From an uncultured Flavobacteriales bacterium (GTDB taxonomy: Bacteria; Bacteroidota; Bacteroidia; Flavobacteriales_D; Parvicellaceae), in NCBI GenBank assembly GCA_943787725.1, contig CALSNM010000005.1:122677-186676 (forward strand): a stretch of 64,000 bases of DNA, given 5' to 3'. Below the pieces are notes generated by a model that was not told the origin of the DNA, did not search any database, and worked only from the letters and a program-made list of their open reading frames with translations. Below are positions 40,051 through 50,085 of this stretch, in pieces. Position numbers and translations under genes: made by a program. How positions within the stretch are numbered: the stretch's first letter is position 1; the number at the start of each line of letters is the position of its first letter.

Positions 40051-42441
40051 TGGAATTAAAAAAAATTAGTGAAATAGTTTTAATATCTGCCTTATTGGTA
40101 TGCTCAACTCAATCTATAATATGCCAAAATCGGCTGCTTAAAAAAGCCTATATCCATATTAATGAGAGTAATTGGGAAGCATTTAATGATAAGTGCAATA
40201 AGTACCTAACAAAAGATGCTGAACATCCTCAAAAACAGATTGATCATGCTGCTTATCATTATTTAATGGCTTTATACTTTCAAAAAAGTGCAGCTTATGA
40301 TCCAGTGAAATGGTATGAGGAGCTTATGGTAAGTTATTCTGCACTGAAATTAATGCCAGAAGAGGGGAGAAAAAAAAATTGTTCTGCCTTTAATTTCTGT
40401 ATGAACAATGAAAAAGAAGAAATCTCTAAAGTGGTCAATGCAGTATATTATAAATATGAAAAATTTAATGATATTTATTATTGGAAGGACTTCATAACTG
40501 CATACGGCAAGCACTCTTTGGATTTAAAATACAAAGCAGAAAAAAACATTGAAGAGCTTGCTTTTAAAAATGCGATATCCAAAAATTCGGAAGCTACCTA
40601 TAAACAATTCATTAAAGATTATCCAAATGCAAGCTCCGAAAGGATAGATAAAGCAATTGATAATTGCCAGGAGCTGGCCTTTAAAAGAGTGATTTCTGCA
40701 AATACTATTGATGATTATAACGATTTTCTTTTTGAATATCCAAATACCACCCAAAAGGAATTGATACGAAAAAACATTCAGGAAATAGAATACCAAGCAG
40801 TATTAAAAAAAGCTGAATACCCATATGGAACAATTGACCCCATTAAAAATCACCTTAATAAATACCCTAATACGGCTAATAAAATAAAATTAGGGGAACG
40901 CTATTTTAAATTAATTTCAGCAGGATCAAATTATAACCACAATGGTGTAAACCTATACCAAGACTTTTTAAAGCTATTCGATGTTACTGAAAACCAAATG
41001 AAAACATTAGCAGACTTGGTAAATGAGAACTGGGACTTACCTCTTATGGAATTCTTTATTAAGGAATTTCCTTTTTACGATCAAATTAAAGAAATTAAAG
41101 AAAATAGAAAATGGTGTATAGAAACAGATAGTCTTATTTTCATAACTCAAAGGACCAATTATATTAGTCAAAAGCCAACCGATGAGTATGATGATGAAAT
41201 GAGCCAAATCGAATTTGGCTTGACCCGTCCCAGAAATGTAAAGCAAACAGAGAATGGAATTACTATTCATACACGAGCAAATATTGTTTCATTAATAAAT
41301 AATATCGTTACCGGAGAACGTTTTATTAGTTACAGTTATCGCGTCTTTTTGCCCCTCTTTAAAGCGCACAAAATTGACATTAGCCTATATGAAGGATTTC
41401 ACACAATGTTAGTCGCCGATAAGAATGGTAAAAAGACAACTTTTGATGCGCATGAAAGTTTTGGACAAATGGCAATTATTTTTAGAAACAAGAATAATAT
41501 TTTTTTTACTACCACTACTTCAATGCCTTATGGTGATGGCTATTATGATTTCTCTATTTACTCCTATAACAACGGAGTGATCACTAAAGTGTATAATGAT
41601 GATGATTTCTTTGGACAGAGCCGGAAGCTGCTTTTTTTGACAAAACAAATTTCTCAAAAACAAACCGGATACAATGCTCCATATGCAGGTCATGAAGGTG
41701 AAGAATATATGATAGAGTATGAATACTCCGAAGAAAACAATACTTGGAAAAAAATAGAAGACATAATGGCTTCAGATGCTGCGATGAAAAGGTACATTGA
41801 AAATCTAGTTGACAGTAAAGAACCGATTAAAATTACCGGAAGATCATTGAATCCAGAAAATTGCAAAGGCAAAAATCATTACAGTAGCTATTACAAAAAC
41901 TATTACAATGGAGTTTGTTATTCAAGCGTGTATATGACACAGAGAAGGGAAATAAACTCCTTGCCTATAAATTATAAGGGGTTTATATATCCAATTAAGC
42001 TAACTGACGACAATATACTCATTGGCACCTCATCTACTGAAGAACATTATTACATGGAAGATTACGATGAAGATGAATTGATCTTTATTGACTTTAAAAA
42101 CGCTTACAATAACAAAGAGATCATTTTGCCGCCTTATAAATTATCAACCATCAAAATTGGCCGATTTAGAAGTGATGACCGAAGATCTAGGATTGATGGA
42201 ATGGAAAGAAGCTAAAAAGGCTTGCGAAAACTTAGGAGATGGCTGGCGATTACCTACAAAATATGAGTTGAATCTATTATATGAAAACAAGGATAAAATT
42301 GGCGGTTTTGCTATTAGCAAGTATTGGAGTTCTACGGAGGAGGATAACGACACTGCGTGGTACCAGAGTTTCACCAGTGGTGGCCAGTACGCCAACGATA
42401 AGAACCTCGAGTTCTTTGTTAGGGCTGTTCGGGGTTTTTAA
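40050..42441 (+). CDS. Secreted repeat protein ending in an Lcl (C-type-lectin-like) domain, one frameshift
   Basis: About 796 codons. A signal peptide (ISEIVLISALLVCSTQSIIC) is followed by helical repeats similar to those of the upstream protein (ELAFKNAISKNSEATYKQFI, ELAFKRVISANTIDDYNDFL). A long beta-rich middle region (about 330-690) has no known family. Removing one C from GGCC near 42161 joins this frame to KIGDLEVMTEDLGLMEWKEA and GDGWRLPTKYELNLLYENKD, ending ...FVRAVRGF at 42441. The terminal domain is of the Lcl/DUF1566 type and carries the variable tract listed separately. The fusion makes this a candidate hypervariable surface binder. Confidence 0.8.
42315..42441 (+). other. Candidate DGR variable region VR1
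   Basis: The last 42 codons of the Lcl domain. After the invariant WSSTE, most codons between 42340 and 42420 are NNY and differ from the copy at 63.7 kb: TAC, AGT, ACC, AGT, GGC, TAC, GCC, GAT, CTC. All are reachable from AAC or AAT by changing only the A positions. The tract ends in GTTAGGGCTGTTCGGGG (VRAVRGF). The upstream 80 bases (42235-42314) differ from the other copy at only two positions, and similarity continues about 40 bases beyond the stop. This is the pattern of DGR mutagenic retrohoming; no reverse transcriptase is in the window. Confidence 0.7.
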
Positions 42442-42580
42442 CTATTTAACAATTCATCTATTTGACTATTTTAAATGGGTAATATGCTGCGTAGCGGTGA
42501 ATTTTGTAAGGTAAGCCTAGTATAATAGTACAAACGCATAGCGTTTACATAAATATAATTAATCGGTTAGAATAAACTAA

Positions 42581-43213
42581 ATGAAATTTAAATACATTAT
42601 TCTTATTGTTATTTTTCCAAAACTAGTAAGCGCTCAAAGTTTAAAAAATTCTTGTTTAGAGTTTAAAAAAGAAAGCATTGTAAAATTAAATGAGTTTCAT
42701 ACTGAAGTAGTAGATTTTCCAGATCCCAACTATGTGTCAAAAAAAGAACTTATCACCATAGTTCTTCCTGAATACCTCACCTATTCATACAACAAGAACA
42801 AGATAGAAATTAGCTATTTAAAGATGTCTTATGAATTAAATATGGAAAGATTCAACACAATATCATTTGGTCCTTTTCAAATGCAGCTAAGGTTTATTAA
42901 ACAGAACCTAGAGGAATATCCTTCAGAAAAAATAAATGATGAAGTTCTTAAAAATTACAATAATTCTGGATATAAATATTTAATAAACCACATTAACCAT
43001 CTTAATAAATTAGAAATTCAATGGAAAATCTTAAAAATTTTTGAATACAATTTTTTCAATAGGGTAAACAAAAATAATATTAATAATAATTACATCAATT
43101 TTATAAGGAAATACAATTCCGGTAACATTAGAAAACCAAACAATCATTTTACAAAAATTATGTGCGACCAAAAAACCTATGAAGAGTGGTGCTCAGAGAT
43201 GAGTAAATGGTAA
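42581..43213 (+). CDS. Secreted hypothetical protein
   Basis: 210 residues: a signal peptide (MKFKYIILIVIFPKLVSAQ), then a mainly helical, Asn/Lys-rich mature part (NNSGYKYLINHINHLNKLEI, NKNNINNNYINFIRKYNS) with three cysteines (near LKNSCLEF, MCDQKT and EWCSEM). No family is recognised. It starts 140 bp after the VR1-bearing gene on the same strand. The low-complexity Asn run near 160-175 is notable but typical of AT-rich genomes. Confidence 0.6.
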   Translation: MKFKYIILIVIFPKLVSAQSLKNSCLEFKKESIVKLNEFHTEVVDFPDPNYVSKKELITIVLPEYLTYSYNKNKIEISYLKMSYELNMERFNTISFGPFQMQLRFIKQNLEEYPSEKINDEVLKNYNNSGYKYLINHINHLNKLEIQWKILKIFEYNFFNRVNKNNINNNYINFIRKYNSGNIRKPNNHFTKIMCDQKTYEEWCSEMSKW

Positions 43214-43264
43214 ATATCAATCTGTATTGTAAAATTGCCTAACTTGTAAAGAAATTATTATGTC

Positions 43265-43984
43265 ATGAAAAATATCTTTTTATTACTCTTTATTTTCCCT
43301 ACTCTATTTTATTCCCAAAACTATCAAAACCGTGGCGAATTTATTGACTATGACATTTGTGACATGTGCGAGCAGCCTACCTATAAAATTATTGGTTGGA
43401 GTAGAAAAGGGAATATCGCTTATCTTAAAAATACTGCGTTTGGCGGCTATGGAGGTTGTAAGTATGAATTGGTTATTCTAAATCTTGCAACAGACAAAGT
43501 TTTAAATAAAACTTTACTAGGTGGAGATTCTCCTGGAGAACACCAAGCAAGTGAAAATGCATGTGACATTGATTATCTATGGAGAAAGAAACAAAGATCA
43601 ATTAATGACCTATTGGGGTATTATGAAATAACCTATGATTTTTTTGGAGGGATCCGTGAACAAAATAGAACCCCAAGTTCTACAGGGCTATACACTTTCA
43701 AGCTTTCATCAACAATAGTATCTACATACGATAATTATGAGTGTGAGGGAGTAAACCAATTAAAATACGCCCTTAAGGTGTATCATAATGGCAAAGCTGT
43801 TACGGTGAGTAAAAACTATAGCTTGAATGCGGGGAGTATTGAAATACTGGGATATTATAAATCGCCAGTGGAAGATAGAATCCTTATTATTTTACAATAT
43901 TCTAATATGGGATGTATGGAGTTTGACCATTTTGCAGATATAATTATGGTAGGATGTGAGCTCAACCCTAAATGGTGGGACTAA
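43265..43984 (+). CDS. Secreted hypothetical protein, cysteine-containing
   Basis: 239 residues with signal peptide (MKNIFLLLFIFPTLFYSQ) and a beta-rich mature part. Paired cysteines occur at CDMCEQP, GGCKYE, NACDID, YECEG and MGCMEF, so disulfides are likely. The motif GWSRKGNIAYLKN suggests a propeller-like or WD-like fold, but I cannot assign a family. The frame is intact; it lies 50 bp after the previous secreted protein and 6 bp before the esterase lipoprotein. Confidence 0.62.
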   Translation: MKNIFLLLFIFPTLFYSQNYQNRGEFIDYDICDMCEQPTYKIIGWSRKGNIAYLKNTAFGGYGGCKYELVILNLATDKVLNKTLLGGDSPGEHQASENACDIDYLWRKKQRSINDLLGYYEITYDFFGGIREQNRTPSSTGLYTFKLSSTIVSTYDNYECEGVNQLKYALKVYHNGKAVTVSKNYSLNAGSIEILGYYKSPVEDRILIILQYSNMGCMEFDHFADIIMVGCELNPKWWD

Positions 43985-43990
43985 ATTAAT

Positions 43991-44928
43991 ATGAAAAATA
44001 ATTTTCTTTATGCAAGTTTGATCTTTTTGTTCTTTTGCTGCAGTCATTCAGCAACAGAGAATAATCAGCAATATTCTTTAAAACATGATCAATCAAGCTA
44101 TATCCAATCCAACGAAATTGATTCTTCGGCTTTTGTTCTTCAAAAGCTATATTACCTAATATATCAACGGACACTAGTTTTGATCTTAAATTCAAGAACT
44201 ACTCATACAAAACAATAATCAAAGTCCCTGACAGTTCGAGAGATTATAAAGGTGTTATTCTAGCCTTACATGGATGGAATCTTCCGCACACAGATTGGTG
44301 TGATAAAACAGAACTCTGCAAAAAAGCAACTGAACAAGGGTATATTATAATACTGCCAGAGATGGGTAAAAGTACCTATTCGAATTATTATTATCCGGAA
44401 ACCAGAAAAGATTGGATAAAATATCCTACAAGAAAATGGTTTCAAGACAGCCTTATCACTTATTTACAGAATGAATTTGGTCTTTTAATAGCAGGTCAAC
44501 CCAACTATATTCTTGGTCTATCAACAGGTGGAAAAGGTGCCGCCCTTATCGCACTTGACAATCCGGATATTTTTAAAGCCGCTGCCGTACTTTCTGCAGA
44601 TTTTGATCATACGTTTTTTCCAAAAAGCGGATATTACATTGGTTTTTATGGTCAGTATGAGAAATTTAAGGAAAGATGGATACAAGAAGATAACCTTATG
44701 TATAGCATAAAACAATATGCAGTTCCCACCTATTTGGGCCATGGATTAAAAGACAATGTTTCCCCTGCAAATCAAACGGTAATGTTTTATGATAGCCTAC
44801 GCAGATATCAACCAGATTTATCTTGTACTCTGCACATCGATTCTTTGGCTAAACACGATTACCCATATTGGAATAGTGAAGTAGATCCAATGCTAAGGTT
44901 TTTCGGAAAGTTTAAAAAGCAACCTTAA
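43991..44928 (+). CDS. Lipoprotein alpha/beta-hydrolase (esterase/peptidase type), one frameshift
   Basis: About 310 codons. The lipoprotein signal (LIFLFFCCSHS) is in the first frame; the second frame takes over near 44180-44200 with FKNYSYKTIIKVPDSSRDYK. The catalytic elements are visible: oxyanion-side HGW (VILALHGWN), nucleophile elbow GLSTGGKGAA, the acid in GHGLKDNVSP and the His in LAKHDYPYW. The order is that of PHB-depolymerase/prolyl-oligopeptidase-like secreted hydrolases. The substrate is unknown. Confidence 0.8.
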
Positions 44929-44976
44929 TTCATGAATTTTTTTTAACTTGTTAGGAAATTAAAACCTCAATAATCC

Positions 44977-46017
44977 ATGAAATATTTTATCCTCTCTTCT
45001 TTTTTTATTTTAACCTCTAATGTAATTTCCGCTCAAATTCCTACCATTTATGCAAATGGAGGCGAAAGTAGAGTGAATTGGGATGAAATTATGAGCGAAT
45101 ATGAGGATCCTAATTATGAAGGTCCAACTTTTTGGGAAGTTTGTATAATGGTGCCCGAAAACGCATATGCTTCTTCAACATTAAGACCCCAAGGAAGGTA
45201 TAATTACAATGCAAAGAACTTAAAGGATTATGACCCTAATACAGCATGGGTTGAGGGAAAATCAGATTATGGAATTGGTGAATACTTTGAAGTTGATTAT
45301 TTGTCAGCCTCCGTTAACACTTTAATATACAATGGATATCAAAGGTCATACACCTCCTGGAAAAACAATTCAAGAGTAAAAAAATTTAAGATATATGGTG
45401 ATAAGAGCCCTATTTGTTATTTAGTATTAAGCGACAAAATGGGAGGACAATCATTTAAGATTCCTGAAAATAATTATGAAATTTTTAGATTCGAAATCGT
45501 ATCTGTTTATGAAGGAGATAAATGGAAGGATGTTGCTATTTCAGAAATACACCAAAGAGGATGTTGTTTTAATAGTAATACTAAAATTCTAAATTTAGAA
45601 AGTCATCGCTCCATTCATCAAATCCAAACAGGAAATGAAATTTATTCTTTGGATTTAAAAACAGATGAAATGAAAATTTCAAAGGTTACTCAATCAGCAA
45701 AACAAACCCACCATACATTACTTAAAGCCTCAACTGAAGATCATACTGTCGAGCTAACTCCATCGCACCCACTCCATATTAAAGATCATGGTTTAGTATC
45801 ATTACATGCCTTGAAAAAAGCTTACAAATTTGCTGATTACCAAGAACTTATTGGGGAAATTGAAATTTTAGTTTGGGATAACGAAAAACAAAAAAGTGAA
45901 TATCAAAAACTCGTACAAATTGAAAAAATAAATGGTGAATTTGAAACCTATACTATCCTCCAGTTAGAAAAAGGAAAAACGTACATCGCTAATGGGTTTG
46001 TAACTTCAGTTTACTAA
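44977..46017 (+). CDS. Secreted protein with discoidin-like domain and C-terminal Hint domain
   Basis: 346 residues, intact. Signal peptide (MKYFILSSFFILTSNVISA), then a domain with SSTLRPQGRYNYNAKNLKDY, DPNTAWVEGKSDYGIGEYFE and a beta-sandwich pattern, as in the NADase-type glycan-binding/F5_8-like fold. At residue about 195 a Hint (hedgehog/intein) domain begins at Cys in GCCFNSNTKILN, with the block B TxxH in ELTPSHPLHI and the last strands YTILQLEKGKTYIANGF. It ends without a C-extein, so it resembles hedgehog-type autoprocessing: release of the N-terminal domain or attachment to a nucleophile. The N-terminal Cys and TxxH are present; activity is an inference. Confidence 0.8.
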   Translation: MKYFILSSFFILTSNVISAQIPTIYANGGESRVNWDEIMSEYEDPNYEGPTFWEVCIMVPENAYASSTLRPQGRYNYNAKNLKDYDPNTAWVEGKSDYGIGEYFEVDYLSASVNTLIYNGYQRSYTSWKNNSRVKKFKIYGDKSPICYLVLSDKMGGQSFKIPENNYEIFRFEIVSVYEGDKWKDVAISEIHQRGCCFNSNTKILNLESHRSIHQIQTGNEIYSLDLKTDEMKISKVTQSAKQTHHTLLKASTEDHTVELTPSHPLHIKDHGLVSLHALKKAYKFADYQELIGEIEILVWDNEKQKSEYQKLVQIEKINGEFETYTILQLEKGKTYIANGFVTSVY

Positions 46018-46270
46018 TTCAAATGTTACGGTTTATTTCGGCTACTTCCTATTAATTATTCAAACAAATGACGGAGCCTAGCAGAATGAAGCACTTATTT
46101 AAGCAAAGCTTAAAGAAATTGACATTCAAAGTTTAATTTAAATATAAAACATTAGAATTAATCGGTTATATTTGCCTGATTTTTTGTGGAATATAACTGA
46201 GAATGCTTAGGGTTCTTAGTATAATTAATAATAGTTCAAAGCAGCGGCTTTGTATTTAATTAAATTTGAT

Positions 46271-47503
46271 ATGAAAAGATTATACTCTTGCAACATTACT
46301 TTAATTTGTTTATTGATAGTTGGATTTTATTCTTGTGGCCCATCAGGTAAAGCCCATAGTGAAAGTGAAACCGAAGCTCAACCAAAAACAGAACTGACCA
46401 ACGATTCTTTGTCTTTAATAACAATTGATACTTTTGCTAATGTTGCGGTAGTGCCAATTGATACATTTCACAATTCATTGGCTCAATTGATTTCGGGAAT
46501 GGATCTTTCCTACTTTAGTGACGAGATTAACATAGACTCTGCATATTGGAATAATTACCACAAACAGGTAGGTACTGCATTTTCAAAAATGGAAGAGAGA
46601 AGGTTAGTGCCAATGCAGAAATGGATGGATAGCATTTCAGCAGATAACATTAACGACACGAGCTTATTGTTTTATCCATTTTCGGGAGCAGATTTCCTGC
46701 ATGCCTACTATTTATTTCCTGAAGCGAATGACTACGTGCTAATGGCTCAGGAAAAGATTGGAGACATTCCGGACATCAATTCAATGAAGAGCGATGAGGT
46801 GAAAAATTACCTTGACGCTGTTGACCAAAGCCTGATAGATATCTATAAAAGAAGCTATTTTATTACAAAGCGTATGAAAAATGATACCCGAGAAGGAGGA
46901 GAATTAAATGGATTACTCCCACTTTTTTATTGGTTTATTGCAAGAACTGATCATGAAATAATTAACGTATCCAGGGTTTTTGTTGATAGTTCTTCTGTAT
47001 TAAAAGAACAATCAATAAACACAGAGCTACCTGCAAATCGTATTGAAGGAGTGAAATTTATTTTCAGAAAAGTAGGAAGTGATAAAGTAAAGTCAATGAC
47101 TTATTTTAATTGTGATATTTCAAATGATGGGTTTATTGAAAATCCCGAATTTAAAAAATATCTAAGCGCAGTTAGACCTGGAAATAGTTTTGTTAAGTCC
47201 GCTTCCTACTTAATGCACTATAACAGTTTTAGTGACATTAGGGAAATGGTGCAACAAAAAAGCCAATCAATCCTTGAGGACGACACAGGTATTCCTTATA
47301 AATATTTTGACTCGCTTAAGTGGGAGATTAATCTTTATGGCCTTTACGTTAATCCTGTTAAAGACTTTAGTCAATCTAGATTTCAAGCAGATTTAAATAG
47401 AGCTTACTCACACGGGGATAAATACAGGGGTAAATTGCCATTCTCTCTGGGCTATCACTGGGGAACTCAGAAACAGAATCAAATGCTATATATCAAGAAG
47501 TGA
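46271..47503 (+). CDS. Lipoprotein, unknown family
   Basis: 410 residues from the Met at 46271. The lipoprotein signal ends at YSCGPSG. A Ser/Thr/Glu-rich linker (HSESETEAQPKTELTNDSLS) leads to a globular part with FYPFSGADFLHAYYLFPEAN, LFYWFIARTDHEII and GYHWGTQKQNQMLYIKK. I do not recognise the family; the tightly linked transporter and serine hydrolase point to uptake or turnover of a cell-envelope compound. The last four bases overlap the GTG of the permease gene. Confidence 0.7.
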   Translation: MKRLYSCNITLICLLIVGFYSCGPSGKAHSESETEAQPKTELTNDSLSLITIDTFANVAVVPIDTFHNSLAQLISGMDLSYFSDEINIDSAYWNNYHKQVGTAFSKMEERRLVPMQKWMDSISADNINDTSLLFYPFSGADFLHAYYLFPEANDYVLMAQEKIGDIPDINSMKSDEVKNYLDAVDQSLIDIYKRSYFITKRMKNDTREGGELNGLLPLFYWFIARTDHEIINVSRVFVDSSSVLKEQSINTELPANRIEGVKFIFRKVGSDKVKSMTYFNCDISNDGFIENPEFKKYLSAVRPGNSFVKSASYLMHYNSFSDIREMVQQKSQSILEDDTGIPYKYFDSLKWEINLYGLYVNPVKDFSQSRFQADLNRAYSHGDKYRGKLPFSLGYHWGTQKQNQMLYIKK

Positions 47504-48834
47504 AAGCCGAAAAGTATTCCAAAGCGGTAGCCACAAACATGGTTATTGCCAATATGATAGGAACCGGCATCTTTACCGCGATAGGCTATCAAGTAATGAC
47601 CGATGCAATACCGGATCCTTTCACTATATTGCTAATATGGGTTGTTGGAGGGTTATTTTCATTATGTGGTGCCTTTGCATATAGCGAAGTTGCTAGTTGC
47701 GTCAATCGTTCTGGCGGTGAATATTCGTTTCTTTCAAAACTGTATCACCCTTTACTTGGTTTTTTAAGTGGTTGGATTTCGATAATCGTTGGGTTTTCAG
47801 CTTCAATTGCAGCCTTAGCTCTGGTTATTGGGGAATATTTTCTTCCTTTAATAGGCTTATCAAAAACCTATGCGATTTCTTTGTTCAGTATTGAAATACC
47901 TATTCAAAAAATTGTTGCCTTAGGTTCAATTATGCTTATTGCATTAGTACATATAAAAGGTGTTAAATTTGGCGGGGTTTTTCAAAATTACATTACCGCA
48001 TTTAAGTTATTAATCATAGGTTCAATCATAATTGTTCCTTTTATTTATTTTGGATATGAACCCAGCAATGTTAGTTTCAGTCCAACAGGAGAAACCTCAA
48101 ATACCATTTTAAGCTCTGCTTTTGCAGGATCATTGGTTTGGGTGATGTTTTCATATAGCGGATGGAATGCAAGTACCTATATTTTAGGAAACCTAGAGAA
48201 CCCTAAAAAAACACTTCCATTTTCTTTGATCTTTGGAACCTTGGCTGTAACTGTAATTTATTTGCTACTGAACTTTACTTTTATGTATGTGGCATCATTT
48301 CAAGAGCTGGAAGGACAGATCGATGTAGGTAATGTCGTAATGCAAAAAGTGCTTGGAAATAAGGCTTCTTTGATAGTTAGTGGAGTTTTTTCTTTTGCAC
48401 TTCTATCTGGATTAAGTGCCATGATGATTGCGGGCCCCAGAGTTGCAGAAGAAATTGGTAAAGACTTTACTTTATTTAAAGTACTTGGAAAACAGAACAG
48501 CAAAGGAAATCCTGTTCCAGCGATCATATTTCTGACTGTAATTTCCTCTTTACTGGTGATCTTCTCCTCGTTTAAGGAAATAGTCGAATATATTGGTATA
48601 ACGCTTACGGTATTTGCAATGTTAACGGTTTTTGGGGTGTTTATTATTCGAAAGAAACGAATCCCTAATGTCTTAGGAATAAAATGTTTAGGCTATCCAT
48701 TTTCTCCTTTGATGTTTATTGCTCTTTCATCGTGGATGCTTTATTATTTTATCAGCCAAGACCCTATCAAAATAGTTTGGTGCCTCATTACAGTTGTTCC
48801 CGGAGTTTTTATTTACTTTCTTTCTAAAAGATGA
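47500..48834 (+). CDS. APC-family amino-acid permease
   Basis: 444 residues with about twelve hydrophobic segments. The first helix carries the APC pattern NMVIANMIGTGIFTAIGYQV, followed by GGLFSLCGAFAYSEVAS and NRSGGEYSFLSKLY, which are typical substrate-site regions of amino acid/polyamine/organocation transporters; FSYSGWNASTYILGNLENPK lies mid-protein. The gene starts with GTG inside the stop of the upstream lipoprotein and ends in ATGA overlap with the next gene, so the three are translationally coupled. The transported substrate cannot be told. Confidence 0.9.
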   Translation: MKAEKYSKAVATNMVIANMIGTGIFTAIGYQVMTDAIPDPFTILLIWVVGGLFSLCGAFAYSEVASCVNRSGGEYSFLSKLYHPLLGFLSGWISIIVGFSASIAALALVIGEYFLPLIGLSKTYAISLFSIEIPIQKIVALGSIMLIALVHIKGVKFGGVFQNYITAFKLLIIGSIIIVPFIYFGYEPSNVSFSPTGETSNTILSSAFAGSLVWVMFSYSGWNASTYILGNLENPKKTLPFSLIFGTLAVTVIYLLLNFTFMYVASFQELEGQIDVGNVVMQKVLGNKASLIVSGVFSFALLSGLSAMMIAGPRVAEEIGKDFTLFKVLGKQNSKGNPVPAIIFLTVISSLLVIFSSFKEIVEYIGITLTVFAMLTVFGVFIIRKKRIPNVLGIKCLGYPFSPLMFIALSSWMLYYFISQDPIKIVWCLITVVPGVFIYFLSKR

Positions 48835-50084
48835 ATCTAAAATTGACTGTATTAATTGTAGCGTTAATTAGTTATAATTATAATTTAAGCCAGCAAAACA
48901 CTCTGAAAACGCAAGAGTTTTTGCAATTTGTAAAAGGAAAAGATCCTTTGGTTGATGCTGTTTTAAAAAACCATGAGCAATACAGGTTGCAAATCGTTTA
49001 TGGTCAAGTAACGCATCATTCAGAAGATTCCGTTTCCATAATTAACTCTTCCCTCTTAAAAGAAAACTACTTTTACCCTGCTAGTTCGGTAAAGCTTCCT
49101 TGCGCTATGATTGCCATGGAGAAACTGAATGATTTAAATATCGGCGGCAATTATTATTTCCGATTCAATAATGATTATCTGTGCGGCAGCAATGCTCATA
49201 TCAGCAATTCTCAAAATTCAAAATCCTCGTTTTATGATATTATAAAAGAAATGATTGTTGTTAGTAATAATGTGTCCTTCAATAGCGTATATGAGTTTCT
49301 AACTCCGGGATATCTGAAAACTAAGTTAAGGGAAAAAGGCCTTAATGATATTCATGTTTTCAATAAGTTTGCTGGCTGCAACTTACAAGAAAACCTGAAA
49401 TGTAATACCATTAAATTTTATGATCAAAATGATCAGTTATTGCATAAACAAGATGCTTCAGTACTCAATCTGTCAGAGATGGCTGAAAACTATAACTACA
49501 GCCAAAAAAAATTAATTGGAACCTATTCTTATAAAAACAGAAAAACCACTAAAAAACCATATGATTTTAATTACAATATTTCGACATCCTTAGAAAACTT
49601 GCACAATTCACTAACAGATTTGATTTATCCAAATAACATAAATACTTCAAGGCGGTGGAATTTAAAGAAATCCGATAGGAATTTCTTGATCAAAATACTC
49701 GGTATGTTCCCCAGGGAATTAAATACCAAAATCTATCAAGACAGCACGAAATATCCTGACAACTTGCTAAAGTATATTGTCTTCGGAGACCCTAATTCAA
49801 ACACCAAATCAAATAGCATAAGAACTTTCAGTAAGATTGGCCTGGCCTATGGTTTTACCACGGAAGCGGCTTATGTGGTTGACTTGGAGACTAACAAAGA
49901 TTTTTTTCTATCAATTACTATGTACACTAATAAGAACAAAACAATTAACGATGGAATATATCAATATGAACAAATAAGTAAACCCTTTTTTGGAAAACTA
50001 GGGATGCTGTTGTTGGAATATGAAGCGCAAAGACCTCAGCCATTCTCTCCTGATTTTTCTTCACTTGGGTCATTTTACGATTAA
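48831..50084 (+). CDS. Secreted serine hydrolase, class A beta-lactamase-like
   Basis: 417 residues with a signal-like N-terminus (LKLTVLIVALISYNYNLSQ). The active-site triad of the penicillin-recognising fold is visible: SxxK in FYPASSVKLP, an SDN-like SNN in MIVVSNNVSFN, and KxG in FSKIGLAYGF. The length is greater than a resistance beta-lactamase, and the core loop FKxG has no obvious Glu166 region, so a housekeeping peptidase/esterase role is more likely. It is coupled to the APC permease. Confidence 0.8.
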   Translation: MNLKLTVLIVALISYNYNLSQQNTLKTQEFLQFVKGKDPLVDAVLKNHEQYRLQIVYGQVTHHSEDSVSIINSSLLKENYFYPASSVKLPCAMIAMEKLNDLNIGGNYYFRFNNDYLCGSNAHISNSQNSKSSFYDIIKEMIVVSNNVSFNSVYEFLTPGYLKTKLREKGLNDIHVFNKFAGCNLQENLKCNTIKFYDQNDQLLHKQDASVLNLSEMAENYNYSQKKLIGTYSYKNRKTTKKPYDFNYNISTSLENLHNSLTDLIYPNNINTSRRWNLKKSDRNFLIKILGMFPRELNTKIYQDSTKYPDNLLKYIVFGDPNSNTKSNSIRTFSKIGLAYGFTTEAAYVVDLETNKDFFLSITMYTNKNKTINDGIYQYEQISKPFFGKLGMLLLEYEAQRPQPFSPDFSSLGSFYD

Positions 50085-50085
50085 G

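Noticed and set aside
48831..50084. The serine hydrolase as an antibiotic-resistance beta-lactamase
   Set aside because: SxxK, SNN and KxG are present, but length, divergence and operon context do not support a resistance role.
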